Under the pieces are notes generated by a model. That model saw only the letters and a program-made list of their open reading frames with translations. It was not told the DNA's origin and searched no databases. From positions 119,979 through 183,978 of the forward strand of contig NZ_JABXKL010000092.1 of NCBI RefSeq assembly GCF_017114995.1: a stretch of DNA of 64,000 nt, read 5' to 3'. A program made the translations under genes and the position numbers. Origin of the DNA: Nostoc sp. NMS9. GTDB lineage: Bacteria; Cyanobacteriota; Cyanobacteriia; Cyanobacteriales; Nostocaceae. This document shows positions 42,649 through 52,849 of this stretch, piece after piece. Each line of letters starts with the position of its first letter. Positions within the stretch are counted from its first letter, which is position 1.

Positions 42649-44001
42649 CTATCTTCCCAATTTATTAGGAATGCCTTCACAACCACCAGGAATAGTACCT
42701 CTAGTTTTTTCGCCACCCCAAGTACAACAGTAGTTACGTGTAGACTCAGACATCCGTTGGACATTGCTGAAATCGGCATTTTCCACCACAGCGCCAGTTT
42801 GTTCGCCGGTTTCATAATTTGGTGGTTCAGTGCGACTGCGGGGCGATGCTTTATCTACTACACCATAGAATAGGCGAATCCCATTGATGTCGGCACCATT
42901 GAGATTAGCATTATATAAAATTGTGCGGGAGAGGTTGGCTTTTACTAAGTCGCAATCGGCTAGGTTAGCGCGGACAAGATTAGCTTCGCTGAGGTCAGTC
43001 CAACGCAAATCAGTACCAGAAAGGTCGGCTGCGGCTAGCATTACGCCTAAATCGATGACGCGCACACCTTCGAGGCGGTCTTCTGCATATCCGCCAGTTC
43101 CATCGAGAATGGCTCGACCTAATAGGCGATCGCGTTTTAGGGGTGACAGCAACTTGGAACGTGAGAGAAAGCGGAGAATTTTCGCTTTCCCACTACCATC
43201 GACACTACTTAAAATTGCCGCAGTGCGTCCTTCAGCGATCGCTCTTTCTTGGGGCCAATCTTCTAATAATCCTTCTTCATCTAATACCAAGTCTGAAATG
43301 CCTTGGAAATAGGAATCAATTGTCTGTTGCTGGGTGATAATATTTTGCTGAACTGTCAGCAGGTTTTGCTGAATTGTCAAGTCTTTGGAAATAACATATT
43401 GTCGCCATGCTACGTAAACGGCGATGATGGCGATGAGAATTTGCCCCAAAGCACCAAACCATTCGGCTAGGCTACCAGCAGTTTCCCAGTTAATCTGGCG
43501 TCCTAAAAGCAGCAAGCGATCGCCTACACCTGTGAATCTGATCAAGCCGATAATGGCTACTATTAGTCCCAAAAAGGCCACAAACAGGGTGCGTTCTTGG
43601 GGTGAAAACCATTCGTCTAAAACTTCTTGCAACCAAGGCAATAATATCGCCAGGGATAACAGCAAAGCCATCAGCGTTCCGATAATGCCAATGATCCAGT
43701 TATTGAGGATAATTCCCATGAAGGTGATGGCGATCGCGATTAGAGTAATCAGCAATGCCCTCGGTTTAACTGTGAATTGGTTGGTAATGGGTTGCTTGAA
43801 GTCAGAACGGGCTTGTTTGAGAGCAGTTGTATGTTGCGGAGATTGCAAAGATGCGATCGCTGCTAGTGCTTGTTGTGTCGCTAGTACTTCTGAGCTTAGG
43901 TTCTTCTCAGTTGCACTACCGTCAAAGTCATCTGGCTGCAAGTCATTTTCGGGGATAGGTTTTGGGGTTGGTAGATTAGAGGAATCGGATTCAATCGTCA
44001 T
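42649..44001 (-). CDS. pentapeptide-repeat membrane protein
   Basis: 450 aa. An N-terminal polar region is followed by four hydrophobic helices (about 80-215, e.g. ALLITLIAIAITFMGIILNN), a helical linker and then pentapeptide repeats A(D/N)LxX (LSGTDLRWTDLSEANLVRAN and onward, about residues 325-375). The repeat forms a right-handed beta helix; its role in cyanobacterial membrane proteins is mostly unknown. It is divergent from the FAD oxidase gene with a 30-bp gap. Confidence 0.85.
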   Translation of the reverse strand: MTIESDSSNLPTPKPIPENDLQPDDFDGSATEKNLSSEVLATQQALAAIASLQSPQHTTALKQARSDFKQPITNQFTVKPRALLITLIAIAITFMGIILNNWIIGIIGTLMALLLSLAILLPWLQEVLDEWFSPQERTLFVAFLGLIVAIIGLIRFTGVGDRLLLLGRQINWETAGSLAEWFGALGQILIAIIAVYVAWRQYVISKDLTIQQNLLTVQQNIITQQQTIDSYFQGISDLVLDEEGLLEDWPQERAIAEGRTAAILSSVDGSGKAKILRFLSRSKLLSPLKRDRLLGRAILDGTGGYAEDRLEGVRVIDLGVMLAAADLSGTDLRWTDLSEANLVRANLADCDLVKANLSRTILYNANLNGADINGIRLFYGVVDKASPRSRTEPPNYETGEQTGAVVENADFSNVQRMSESTRNYCCTWGGEKTRGTIPGGCEGIPNKLGR

Positions 44002-44031
44002 GTTTTCTATTTTGCCCCCTCAATCCAGGTT

Positions 44032-45543
44032 ATGCAGCGTTCCTACCGCAGTAAATTCTTAAAAAGCAGGCTGAAGATTATCCTGCTTGTCCTTTTGGCA
44101 ACTACCACTATTGCCCTGACAGTCATTGCCAGACCTGTTACTCACCTGACTTTAATAGCCTGGAGCGATCGCGATGACCGTCAACCTCTGCTTCCTGGCA
44201 CAGTTGATGATGCCAGTCACTTGAACCAGACACAGGTGACAATTAAGCAGGTTAAGAGTCAGCCTGGAGTTACTGAGGTAATACTACAGTCTGTACTTAG
44301 AGATGCCTTGCGTCAAGGTAAAAAGGTAGCGATCGCAGGTTCACGCCACACTATGGGTGGTCATACTCTGTATGTTAATGGCATCTCCCTGGATATGCTC
44401 CACTTCAACCGGATGCAATTCAACCCGGCAACTAAAATCCTGACGGTGCAATCAGGAGCTAAATGGTCTGAGATTATTCCCTATTTAAATGAACGTGGCT
44501 ATTCTGTCGCCGTCATGCAGTCCAACAACGATTTTTCTGTGGGTGGCACGATGAGTGCCAATGCTCATGGCTGGCAACATAATAGTCCCCCCTTTGCTAG
44601 CACAGTCGAACGTTTCCGGTTAATGCTGGCAAGTGGCAAGGTTGTGGAGTGTTCCAGACAGGAAAACCCAGAGTTATTTTCTCTAGTTTTAGGCGGTTAC
44701 GGACTATTTGGGATCATTCTTGACGTGGACTTGAGAGTAGTACCCAATGAAACATATATAGCTGAACGGTTCGTAATTAAGAGCGACAACTATATTGATA
44801 CCTATCGACAACGGGTAGATGATGCAGCCACTATTGGTATGGTATACGGTAGACTTTCTGTCGCACCGGAAAGCTTTTTACAAGAAACTATTCTTACCAC
44901 CTATCACCGAGTTCCAGAAACAACCCCCGCTATTGTCTCTTTAGAAAAACAAGCCGAGTCTGGATTACCTCGGACGGTTTTCCGTGGCAGCATCGGCAGT
45001 GACTATGGCAAAAGTTTGCGCTGGCAACTAGAAAAAATCGTTGGAGGAGAAGCCGGAAACCGGGTTTTGAGAAACCAGATTCTCAACCGTTCCTCCACCT
45101 TATTTGAGAATCGTCACCAGGCAGAGACTGACATCCTGCATGAGTACTTTATTCCCCCTAAATCTCTGGAAGCGTTTTTAGAGAAGTGTCGCACCATTAT
45201 TCCCCAGAACGAAGGGGATTTGCTCAATGTCACGGTGCGAAATGTTCACCAGGATAACGACAGTTTTCTCAGATATGCCGATCGGGAAGTTTTTGGATTG
45301 GTGATGCTGTTTCATCAGCAACGCACCCCAGAAGCGGAGGCAAAGATGCAGGTAATGACCCAGAAACTGATTGAGGCAGCCCTAGCAGTCGGTGGTAAAT
45401 ACTATCTCCCCTATCGTCTTCATGCCACACCGGAACAATTTCATAGAGCTTATCCACAAGCTACTAAATTTTTCGCCCTCAAGCGCAAGTATGACCCAGA
45501 TGGGATTTTCCAGAATTATTTTTACCTGAAATACGGCAGTTAG
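44032..45543 (+). CDS. FAD-linked oxidase (VAO/PCMH family)
   Basis: 503 aa. A membrane or signal helix (LKIILLVLLATTTIALTVIA) is followed by the FAD-binding PCMH domain: VAIAGSRHTMGGHTLYVNGI, LTVQSGAKWSEIIPYLNERG and NDFSVGGTMSANAHGW. The C-terminal part is the substrate domain ending with KYDPDGIFQNYFYLKY. Such enzymes oxidise alcohols, sugars or amines; the substrate is unknown. It is probably anchored in or exported across the membrane. Confidence 0.85.
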   Translation: MQRSYRSKFLKSRLKIILLVLLATTTIALTVIARPVTHLTLIAWSDRDDRQPLLPGTVDDASHLNQTQVTIKQVKSQPGVTEVILQSVLRDALRQGKKVAIAGSRHTMGGHTLYVNGISLDMLHFNRMQFNPATKILTVQSGAKWSEIIPYLNERGYSVAVMQSNNDFSVGGTMSANAHGWQHNSPPFASTVERFRLMLASGKVVECSRQENPELFSLVLGGYGLFGIILDVDLRVVPNETYIAERFVIKSDNYIDTYRQRVDDAATIGMVYGRLSVAPESFLQETILTTYHRVPETTPAIVSLEKQAESGLPRTVFRGSIGSDYGKSLRWQLEKIVGGEAGNRVLRNQILNRSSTLFENRHQAETDILHEYFIPPKSLEAFLEKCRTIIPQNEGDLLNVTVRNVHQDNDSFLRYADREVFGLVMLFHQQRTPEAEAKMQVMTQKLIEAALAVGGKYYLPYRLHATPEQFHRAYPQATKFFALKRKYDPDGIFQNYFYLKYGS

Positions 45544-45562
45544 AGGGGCGTATTGATATATG

Positions 45563-45622
45563 TTGTGGGGTGGGCGTCTCGCCCGCCCTGATTAATAAGC
45601 GTGCAAGATGTCCACCCCACAA
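45563..45622. repeat. palindromic repeat between convergent genes
   Basis: Arms TTGTGGGGTGG (45563-45573) and CCACCCCACAA (45612-45622), with an inner GGGCG/CGCCC stem. It may act as a two-way terminator. Confidence 0.65.
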
Positions 45623-45666
45623 AATTGGTAATTTATTTGTTGCAAGTCCCAGTCCTTTGCACTCAA

Positions 45667-46887
45667 TTAAGGTGCAAGAGCATTACCGCGAATTAGGCTA
45701 CCAATGGTTTTGGCAGTAATTTTCAGTTGGGTGATGGGATTAGCTGGGACAACCGTCTTATACAGATAGCTATCGAATGTTAGCCGCTGGACATCGAGGT
45801 CATCGCACATTTCCACAAACGCCTCGCGGGTGGCGTCAGAACGATAGAACACGCTTTGCAGAATGTCCAACACCTTGTAAGTGAGTCCGTATCTTTTATC
45901 CCAACGCTTCAGGTAAACCTTAAGGTCGCCTTCTGTAGGAATACGACTACCACTGTTAGATGCTTCTACAATTGTTTCGGCACACATCCGCCCAGATTTA
46001 GCAGCAAAATAAATACCTTCACCAGAAGACTTGGTAACGTAACCAGCAGCATCTCCCACCAAAGCGATGCGACCGACAACACGACGGGGACGGGGATGTT
46101 CAGGAATGGGGTGGGCTTCGACTTTGATGATTTTACCGCCTGCTAACTTCTCGGAAGCACGGGCACGGATACCAGCTTGTAACTGTTTGATGCTGGCTTT
46201 ATTGATGTGCATTGTACCGGTACCAACAGCTACGTGGTCATATTTGGGGAAAACCCAAGCGTAGAAATCGGTAGAAACGTCATCACCGACATACATTTCG
46301 GCGAGGTCGTTATAGTAGGCCATTTTGTCTTCGGGTAAGCGAATTCTCTCTTGGAAAGCGATCGCATAATTGTAATCCCCAGCGTCCATTTCTTTGGCAA
46401 CGCGGGAATTAGCCCCATCTGCCCCAATAATTAGATCCACTTTCAGAGTTTTGGCAATACCCTGTGATATACCATCTGTGTGGTCAATGTAATGAATGGT
46501 ATAGGGATCGGTATTGTTTCCTGGTATATCGAGTTTATGAACAGTGGCATTAATTAAATTTGCGCCTACTTTTGCCGCGCGATCGCGCAAAAAGCCATCT
46601 AGCACTTCCCGGCGGCACATTCCTATATATTCATCTTCATTTATCAGATTGATATCAACCTCACGATTGGAAGGTGAAATCATTTTCATCTTCCGAACCC
46701 GGCGATCGATAATCTCTGGTGGTAAGTCAAATTCACTCACCATACATAGGGGAATTGCGCCCCCACAAGGCTTTGCATTGTCTAGCTTCCGCTCAAACAG
46801 GTAGGTTTCAATCCCAGAGGCTGCCAGTGTTTCTGCGGCAGATGAACCAGCAGGGCCTGACCCAATAACAGCAACCCGTAGTGTCAA
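45667..46887 (-). CDS. chlP: geranylgeranyl reductase
   Basis: About 406 aa, very like ChlP: FAD-binding LRVAVIGSGPAGSSAAETLA, LFERKLDNAKPCGGAIPLCM, RREVLDGFLRDRA and GRIALVGDAAGYVTKSSGEG. It reduces the geranylgeranyl group to phytyl for chlorophyll and tocopherol synthesis. The known N-terminus (M-T-L-R-V) points to TTG 46887, which has GGAG 8 bp upstream; a TTG at 46902 would add five residues. Confidence 0.92.
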   Translation of the reverse strand: MTLRVAVIGSGPAGSSAAETLAASGIETYLFERKLDNAKPCGGAIPLCMVSEFDLPPEIIDRRVRKMKMISPSNREVDINLINEDEYIGMCRREVLDGFLRDRAAKVGANLINATVHKLDIPGNNTDPYTIHYIDHTDGISQGIAKTLKVDLIIGADGANSRVAKEMDAGDYNYAIAFQERIRLPEDKMAYYNDLAEMYVGDDVSTDFYAWVFPKYDHVAVGTGTMHINKASIKQLQAGIRARASEKLAGGKIIKVEAHPIPEHPRPRRVVGRIALVGDAAGYVTKSSGEGIYFAAKSGRMCAETIVEASNSGSRIPTEGDLKVYLKRWDKRYGLTYKVLDILQSVFYRSDATREAFVEMCDDLDVQRLTFDSYLYKTVVPANPITQLKITAKTIGSLIRGNALAP

Positions 46888-47077
46888 AGGTCTTTCTCCC
46901 AATCTTCACATTTACCGAGAGCATACTACCACGGTCTTTCTGATGATTTGGCGCTTTACCTTCAGGTTTCTGCACAAATGCAATATTCCTTAATGTTTCG
47001 ATACGAATTGGGATTGGGAAGAATGAAGAATATTGGCTAGTCCGCTATGCCCCATACCCCATTCCCAGTTCTAAAAT

Positions 47078-47587
47078 ATGCAGATTTCCTTGTTCGATTC
47101 TTTTACTAGACAAGTTAGTACCACCGTAATTACTGGGTATCAAAAGCACATTTCCCCGCACAAAGGTTTTGCTTGTGCCCACAGAATACTATATGGCGGC
47201 GAATCTTGCTCTCAATACATCAAGCAGGTAGTTGCCAAGGAAGGGTTAAAAGCAGCTTTTATTAATTCACGTGAACGATTTCAAGCTTGCAAGCAAGCTA
47301 ACCAAATTTTGCGAATGCATAGCGATAACTCAGAAGAATCCATAGAGGAGGAAGCGGACACGCAGCAATCACAACAAGCACCTGGTAAAGTTGCTCAAAA
47401 ATCCTCATTTATTAGTAGCGACAATACTGACTGTTTTGATTGTGCCGATTTGGGCTGCAATTGTGCCGAGATGGTTAGCATGACTCCTGATTGTGCTTCC
47501 CTCGATTGCAGTGGTGCTGACTGTAGCTTCCTTGATTGCAGTGGTACTGACTGTAGCTTCCTTGATTGCGGCAGTTGCGCTAGCTAA
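47078..47587 (+). CDS. yidD: YidD family protein with Cys-rich repeat tail
   Basis: 169 aa. Residues 10-75 match YidD (membrane protein insertion efficiency factor): GYQKHISPHKGFACAHRILYG and CSQYIKQVVAKEGL with RFQACK. After an acidic/Gln linker, the C-terminus holds repeated DCSGADCSFLDCSGTDCSFL units, a Cys-rich tail encoded by about 30-bp tandem repeats. YidD helps YidC insert membrane proteins. The tail is an unusual addition and may bind metal or form disulfides. Confidence 0.8.
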   Translation: MQISLFDSFTRQVSTTVITGYQKHISPHKGFACAHRILYGGESCSQYIKQVVAKEGLKAAFINSRERFQACKQANQILRMHSDNSEESIEEEADTQQSQQAPGKVAQKSSFISSDNTDCFDCADLGCNCAEMVSMTPDCASLDCSGADCSFLDCSGTDCSFLDCGSCAS

Positions 47588-47681
47588 ATCTTCTTCATCC
47601 ATAAATAACAATGTATGGTATATGTAAGACACAGTAATCCTACCAAGGATCTGTAGATTTAGTTGCAGAGGTATAGAGGCA

Positions 47682-48698
47682 GTGGGTATAGTAGTTGAGA
47701 ACGTCTCCAAACAATTCGGGAGTTTCAAGGCAGTCGATCAAGTCAGCCTGGAAATTAAGAGTGGTTCGTTAGTTGCGTTGCTAGGGCCTTCGGGATCGGG
47801 TAAATCAACGCTATTACGGTTAATTTCAGGTTTAGAAATGCCAGATAGCGGCAAAATCCTGCTTACCGGTAAGGACGCTACATACCAAAGTGTGCAACAG
47901 CGAAATATTGGCTTTGTGTTTCAACACTATGCCCTATTCAAGCATCTGACTGTCAAACAAAATATTGCTTTTGGCTTAGAAATTCGTAAGGCACAGCCAA
48001 AGAAGATTAAGGGGCGGGTAGAACAGTTACTGGAATTGGTGCAATTGAGTGGATTAGGCGATCGCTATCCATCACAACTTTCTGGTGGTCAAAGACAACG
48101 GGTAGCTTTAGCCAGGGCATTGGCAGTAGAACCGGAAGTTTTACTACTAGATGAACCCTTTGGCGCACTTGATGCTAAAGTTCGCAAAGACTTACGGGCA
48201 TGGTTACGCCGCCTCCATGATGAGGTTCATGTTACCACGGTTTTTGTCACTCACGACCAAGAAGAAGCAATGGAAGTCTCCGATAAGGTTGTGGTGATGA
48301 ATAAAGGACGTGTGGAACAGGTGGGGACACCATCTGAAATTTACGATAATCCTGCCACCGCATTTGTAATGAGCTTCATCGGCCCGGTGAATGTATTACC
48401 CAGCACCTCAAAGATTTTTCAAAGCAGCGGGTTTGATGCGCCACACCCACAAGTCTTTTTGCGTCCGCAAGATGTGATTTTAGAAAAGGTTGCCAACGGT
48501 ACCACTACACCTGCAACAGTGAGCCGATTGATACATTTGGGTTGGGAAATTCAGGTAGAATTAACTTTCGATGACGGGCAAGTAGTGATGGCACATTTAA
48601 CACGCGATCGCTTTAATGACTTAGAGTTAGAACCAAAACAGCGAGTGTATGTGAAGCCAAAGGATGCAAAGTCTTTCCCAGTGTCTTATTCAATTTGA
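47682..48698 (+). CDS. cysA: sulfate/thiosulfate-type ABC transporter ATPase (CysA)
   Basis: 338 aa. Walker A GPSGSGKST (35-43), signature LSGGQRQR and Walker B LLLDEPFGALD are complete. The segment FVFQHYALFKHLTVKQNIAFGL and the C-terminal TOBE-like domain (QVFLRPQDVIL, HLGWEIQVEL) match CysA. It would power sulfate uptake with CysT/CysW/SbpA, none of which is adjacent. GTG 47682 is the likely start. An orphan location is common in cyanobacteria. Confidence 0.85.
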   Translation: MGIVVENVSKQFGSFKAVDQVSLEIKSGSLVALLGPSGSGKSTLLRLISGLEMPDSGKILLTGKDATYQSVQQRNIGFVFQHYALFKHLTVKQNIAFGLEIRKAQPKKIKGRVEQLLELVQLSGLGDRYPSQLSGGQRQRVALARALAVEPEVLLLDEPFGALDAKVRKDLRAWLRRLHDEVHVTTVFVTHDQEEAMEVSDKVVVMNKGRVEQVGTPSEIYDNPATAFVMSFIGPVNVLPSTSKIFQSSGFDAPHPQVFLRPQDVILEKVANGTTTPATVSRLIHLGWEIQVELTFDDGQVVMAHLTRDRFNDLELEPKQRVYVKPKDAKSFPVSYSI

Positions 48699-48767
48699 AG
48701 GGGGCAGGGGGCAGGAGGCAGGAGGCAGGAGGTGATATTAGCTATCCTAAATCATTTGTGAACAATG

Positions 48768-48800
48768 AGATCCCCGACTTCTTAGAGAAGTTGGGGATCT
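48768..48800. terminator. 15-bp hairpin after cysA
   Basis: Arms AGATCCCCGACTTCT (48768-48782) and AGAAGTTGGGGATCT (48786-48800), loop of 3 and one G-T pair, followed by TTGTTATT. It belongs to a common Nostoc palindrome type and may serve as a terminator. Confidence 0.65.
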
Positions 48801-48851
48801 TGTTATTGCGATTTTTACCAATCAGATAGGATTGCTATGTGTCTGAAATAA

Positions 48852-51680
48852 TTAGCTACCCTTGGTTACACTATCTCCAGGACCGGCGGTGACAATCACC
48901 AGATTTTCTGGCTTAATTAAATCTTCAATTGCCTGTTGCATATCAGTCATAGTGACTGCTTGAATCCGCTGAGGAAACTCTCGGATCTCTGACCGTGAAA
49001 GCCCTAAAACAGCATTGTCCAAAATAATACCTGATACATTACTAGGATTAGCTAAATCCACGGGGTAGCTATTGGTAATTGAGCGTTTTGCTGTGTTGAA
49101 TTCAGCCTCAGTTACTCCTTGCTCGCGTAACTGTTTTAGTAGAGCGAGAGTACTGGCGATCGCTTTTTGGGCATCTCCAGGAGCAGTTTGCATTTGAATC
49201 AAGAACGGGCCAGGATTGATTCCGGCGGCAAAAGCACTATATATACCGTAGGTTAAACCTTGGCGATCGCGCACTTCTGTACCCAGACGGCTTGCTAAGG
49301 TATCACCACCCAAAATTTGATTTAGCACCAGTGCCGCATAATAACGCGGATCTTTCCGAGAGATGCCATTGTAGCCGATGTATGTGACAGCCTCAGCTTT
49401 ACCGGGAATTACTTTATTTAGTTGTGTCAAAGTTTGCGGTAATGGTACGGTTTGTATTTTGAGAACAGGTGGCTTACCTGTAGCTTGCCATTTACCAAAC
49501 ACCTCATTTAGCAAAGCTTTTACCTTAACTGAATCAAAGTCTCCAACTATTGCGATCGTTGTGGTATCCGGTCGGTAGTGTGTCTGGTAGAAACCAAGCA
49601 AATCATTACGAGTAATAGTCTTTAAACTCTCGGCTGTGGGAAAACTGTGGAATGGATGATTTTCAGGGTAAATTGCCTGTTGGAATACTTGCTTTCCCAA
49701 ACCTCTAGGGTCATCTAGCTGGACTTTCAGGCTTGTCAGTGCCCTTTGGCGACTCAGTTCCAACTGATCGGCTGGGAAAGTGGCGTTTTCTAACACATCT
49801 GCCAGAGTTTGAATCAATGTTGGCAGATTTGCTGAAAGTCCCTCACCACTGACGTTAGTTCCCTCGCGGCTAGTACTGAAGCTCAAACCGGCTCCCAGGT
49901 CTTCTAAAGTTTTTGCTAGGGTCAGAGCATTTTTAGTCTGCGTCCCATTCATTAAGTTATTTGCAGTTAGATTCGCTAATCCAGCTTTTTGATTGCCGTC
50001 AAATTCAGTACCAGCGTCAATTTGTCCACTCAGGTTAATGGTGGGAAGGTTGCGATCGCTTAACAACAAAACCTTCAAACCATTCTTTAAGGTAAACTCT
50101 TCTGGTAGTGATTGTTTATTAGAATCTGTCTCTGATGTAGCAGGTGGCAAATATTTTGCTAGTTCTGCTGGATCTACAGGCTTTCCAGGGCTGAAATTTT
50201 CCACCGTGCGACTAGAACCAGCGTTAGAACTCCCTGGTTTACCATCTGGTTGAGTCGGCTCAAAGAAGCCGATGGTTTGTTGAGCCGGATTGAGGTAAGT
50301 TTTCGCTGCTTTCTGGACTTGAGCAGGGGTAACTTTAGCGATCGCAGCTAGATACTTTTCAATAAAATGATAATCCCCTGCGATCGTTTGGTTATATCCC
50401 AGTTGATTAGCCTGACTAGTGATATCTTGGTTTCCCAAAATATATGAGGCTTGCAGTTGCGTCTTCGCTCGGTTCAATTCTTCTGAAGTAACAGGCTTCT
50501 CTTGCAATTTTGCTAAAGATTCCTGAAGTACCTGGGCAATTTTACCCAACTCTTGACCAGGAGCCGCTGTAGCATTAATTTCATACCAACCCGGTTCGAT
50601 CAGTTCAGCAGCACCGCCACTCACTGAACTCGCGAGTCCAGATTCTACCAAAGCCTGATAAAGCCGAGAACTACGTCCACCTGTGAGAATAGCATCCATC
50701 AAATCAATTGCCGGAACATCAGGATGTTTGATATCTGGCAGAGGATACACTGCTTGCAATAGTGCTGCACTTCCAGGTTGCTTGAGGACAATCGGCGCTT
50801 TTTTCGCAACAGGGGTAGATGGGGAAGCGTCAGCGATAGAATTAGATGCTAAGAAACGATCAAGTGCTCTGGTTGCATTATCAACTGCTTCATTCTGTAA
50901 CGTCTGGTTTTTTGCTCGTTGCGATAACTTACCAAAAGTTTCTTTCACAACTTTGAGTGCAGGTTCTGTGGCAAAATCCCCGGTAATCACCAACGTGGCA
51001 TTTTCTGGGCTGTAGTAGGTTTGGTAATAATTCCCTACCTGCTCCACCGTGAATTTCTCGACATCGGCTTTTGTGCCTCCCACAGATAAACCATAGGCTC
51101 GATTGGGGAAAGCAGCTCGCATCACTGCCCGACTCAGACGATAACCTGGTGAATTTTCGTATCCCTGTAACTCGGAGATCACCACCCGCTTTTCACTGGT
51201 GAGTTGTTCAGGCCCAATTAAGGAGTTTTCCATGCGATCGGCTTCCAGTGTCAGCAGTGCTTCCAATTTGTCTCGCTGCACTGTGCCAAAGTAAGCTGTT
51301 TCGTCATAACTAGTAAAAGCATTGAACTGGCTACCCAAGGCACTAAATAACCGTCCAAACTGTACTGGACGGTCATTTGTGCCTTTGAACATCAAATGTT
51401 CTAGCTGGTGAGAAATACCATTCTCTCCCTTAACCTCGTTGCGTGAGCCAACTTTATACCAAACTTGCACACTCACCACTGGAGCAGTATGAACTTCTTT
51501 GGTTAATACCGTTAAGCCGTTGTCCAATAAGGTTTTTTGCACGCCTTGGGTGAACGAGAGAGCAGAGACAGGTGTGATTGCTGTTGGTGTTGCAGCATTA
51601 GTGAAATTACCTGACAAAGGCACGATAGTTAAAAGAAGGCTGAGGAAAAATCCTAGAAGCATGTATGATCGCCGTTTCAT
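48852..51680 (-). CDS. M16 family zinc peptidase
   Basis: About 942 aa with a signal peptide (MLLGFFLSLLLTIVPLSG). The N-terminal half has the inverse zinc motif HQLEH (His91, Glu94, His95 from ATG 51680) in GISHQLEHLMFKGT. The second half (from INLSGQIDAGTEF) lacks the motif, as in M16 enzymes with an inactive partner half. It probably degrades or processes peptides outside the cytoplasm. The frame extends to 51731, but ATG 51680 (MKRRSYML) fits the signal peptide. Confidence 0.88.
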   Translation of the reverse strand: MKRRSYMLLGFFLSLLLTIVPLSGNFTNAATPTAITPVSALSFTQGVQKTLLDNGLTVLTKEVHTAPVVSVQVWYKVGSRNEVKGENGISHQLEHLMFKGTNDRPVQFGRLFSALGSQFNAFTSYDETAYFGTVQRDKLEALLTLEADRMENSLIGPEQLTSEKRVVISELQGYENSPGYRLSRAVMRAAFPNRAYGLSVGGTKADVEKFTVEQVGNYYQTYYSPENATLVITGDFATEPALKVVKETFGKLSQRAKNQTLQNEAVDNATRALDRFLASNSIADASPSTPVAKKAPIVLKQPGSAALLQAVYPLPDIKHPDVPAIDLMDAILTGGRSSRLYQALVESGLASSVSGGAAELIEPGWYEINATAAPGQELGKIAQVLQESLAKLQEKPVTSEELNRAKTQLQASYILGNQDITSQANQLGYNQTIAGDYHFIEKYLAAIAKVTPAQVQKAAKTYLNPAQQTIGFFEPTQPDGKPGSSNAGSSRTVENFSPGKPVDPAELAKYLPPATSETDSNKQSLPEEFTLKNGLKVLLLSDRNLPTINLSGQIDAGTEFDGNQKAGLANLTANNLMNGTQTKNALTLAKTLEDLGAGLSFSTSREGTNVSGEGLSANLPTLIQTLADVLENATFPADQLELSRQRALTSLKVQLDDPRGLGKQVFQQAIYPENHPFHSFPTAESLKTITRNDLLGFYQTHYRPDTTTIAIVGDFDSVKVKALLNEVFGKWQATGKPPVLKIQTVPLPQTLTQLNKVIPGKAEAVTYIGYNGISRKDPRYYAALVLNQILGGDTLASRLGTEVRDRQGLTYGIYSAFAAGINPGPFLIQMQTAPGDAQKAIASTLALLKQLREQGVTEAEFNTAKRSITNSYPVDLANPSNVSGIILDNAVLGLSRSEIREFPQRIQAVTMTDMQQAIEDLIKPENLVIVTAGPGDSVTKGS

Positions 51681-51731
51681 AAGCAATACAAAATTTCCAA
51701 GCTTAAAATAATACCCCAAAGGGTGTTTCAA

Positions 51732-52077
51732 AATCTAAATCTAACTCAAGTTGCTAGTTATGGAGGGAATAAGACAAAAATGAAATCAAATCCCCTCAAA
51801 ATAAATGTGGCAGGAGATGATGTGTAAACTTATTGCTGCACTACTTTTTTGCCCGTAGCATATCTGGGTACATTTGTTAAAACTACCCAAGGGTTATCAG
51901 GTTTGCAGATCAAACTTTTACAGAATATTAGAAATTATTGCAAATAGATTAACAAGCATTGCAATGTTTTCCATTTTACACGATTGTAGTAATATCTACT
52001 TTTAAAATTGATTTGATACCTGTTGTCATCCCATTCGGGTAAGTATCTCTGTCAAACTAGCAAAAACTTTTTTAGAT
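51732..52077. other. 346-bp gap
   Basis: AT-rich region between divergent genes. It should contain promoters for the M16 gene and the exported 155-aa protein. Nothing else seen. Confidence 0.5.
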
Positions 52078-52545
52078 ATGCAAACAAGAAACTTAATTGG
52101 ATCGTTCACATTAGGTATGCTGTTAACAGCAATACCTGTATTATCAGTTAATGCCTCAGAAGTAGTACCAAACTTATACCAGTTTCAAGGTAAGAATGTC
52201 AGCATTAGTTACTCAACGACAAGCTTTATTGGCAAGCCCCTTTTTACCTATAAAGATAAGCAACAGACATTAAACTTTCAAGGTACTGAGCAGATCCGTA
52301 GTGTAGAAACAGAAATTGGTACACTAGTAACTGTAACTATCCGTAAGACAGTAGATACTGGCAATACCGTATTTACTTTGATCTTACCCCGTGTAAACCT
52401 TGGAAAAAGCAAATCAGCCGTAGTAGAAACTAAGGGAATCACAACAACAAACCTCTTTTCTGTGATTCCTAAATTCAACCAGGGGCAAAGACAAACTTAT
52501 ACGACAATCCATTTGACTGGTACAGCCCAAGCTGTCGCGTTTTAA
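52078..52545 (+). CDS. exported hypothetical protein, 155 aa
   Basis: Residues 1-26 form a signal peptide (LIGSFTLGMLLTAIPVLSVNA). The mature domain is beta-rich, with Thr and Val alternation, and no cysteine. No family is recognised. A hairpin (52600-52635) follows. Probably periplasmic or secreted. Confidence 0.65.
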   Translation: MQTRNLIGSFTLGMLLTAIPVLSVNASEVVPNLYQFQGKNVSISYSTTSFIGKPLFTYKDKQQTLNFQGTEQIRSVETEIGTLVTVTIRKTVDTGNTVFTLILPRVNLGKSKSAVVETKGITTTNLFSVIPKFNQGQRQTYTTIHLTGTAQAVAF

Positions 52546-52599
52546 CTACATAAGAAGGATAAAGATATTAAACTTTTTGCTTAGATGGAGCAAAGCATT

Positions 52600-52635
52600 A
52601 AGGGTGAAAGTAAATAATTGTTTACCTTCACCCTT
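52600..52635 (+). terminator. hairpin terminator candidate
   Basis: Arms AAGGGTGAAAGTAAA (52600-52614) and TTTACCTTCACCCTT (52621-52635) with one mismatch; weak T run. Confidence 0.55.
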
Positions 52636-52742
52636 TGCCAAGGTTAATATCGTGTCATTTATGAAATAGATAATAATTTAAATCAAGTAACGATTATTTT
52701 AATTCAGCATCGAAGTAGAGTTTATGAATAAATTTAAGATAT

Positions 52743-52849
52743 ATATAGGAATCCTACTTGAATCTTGCTCAGTATACTGAGAAGTCAAGCTTTGTATGTC
52801 AAGCTTCTAGGCAGCTTGATTGTTCAAAAATCAAATAGGAGTCCTATAT
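52743..52849. repeat. MITE-like element, 107 bp
   Basis: Inverted ends ATATAGGAATCCTACTTGA and TCAAATAGGAGTCCTATAT match at 17 of 19 positions. No coding capacity. Confidence 0.65.

Noticed and set aside
47682..48698. Sulfate transport operon
   Set aside because: No permease or binding-protein gene adjoins the ATPase.
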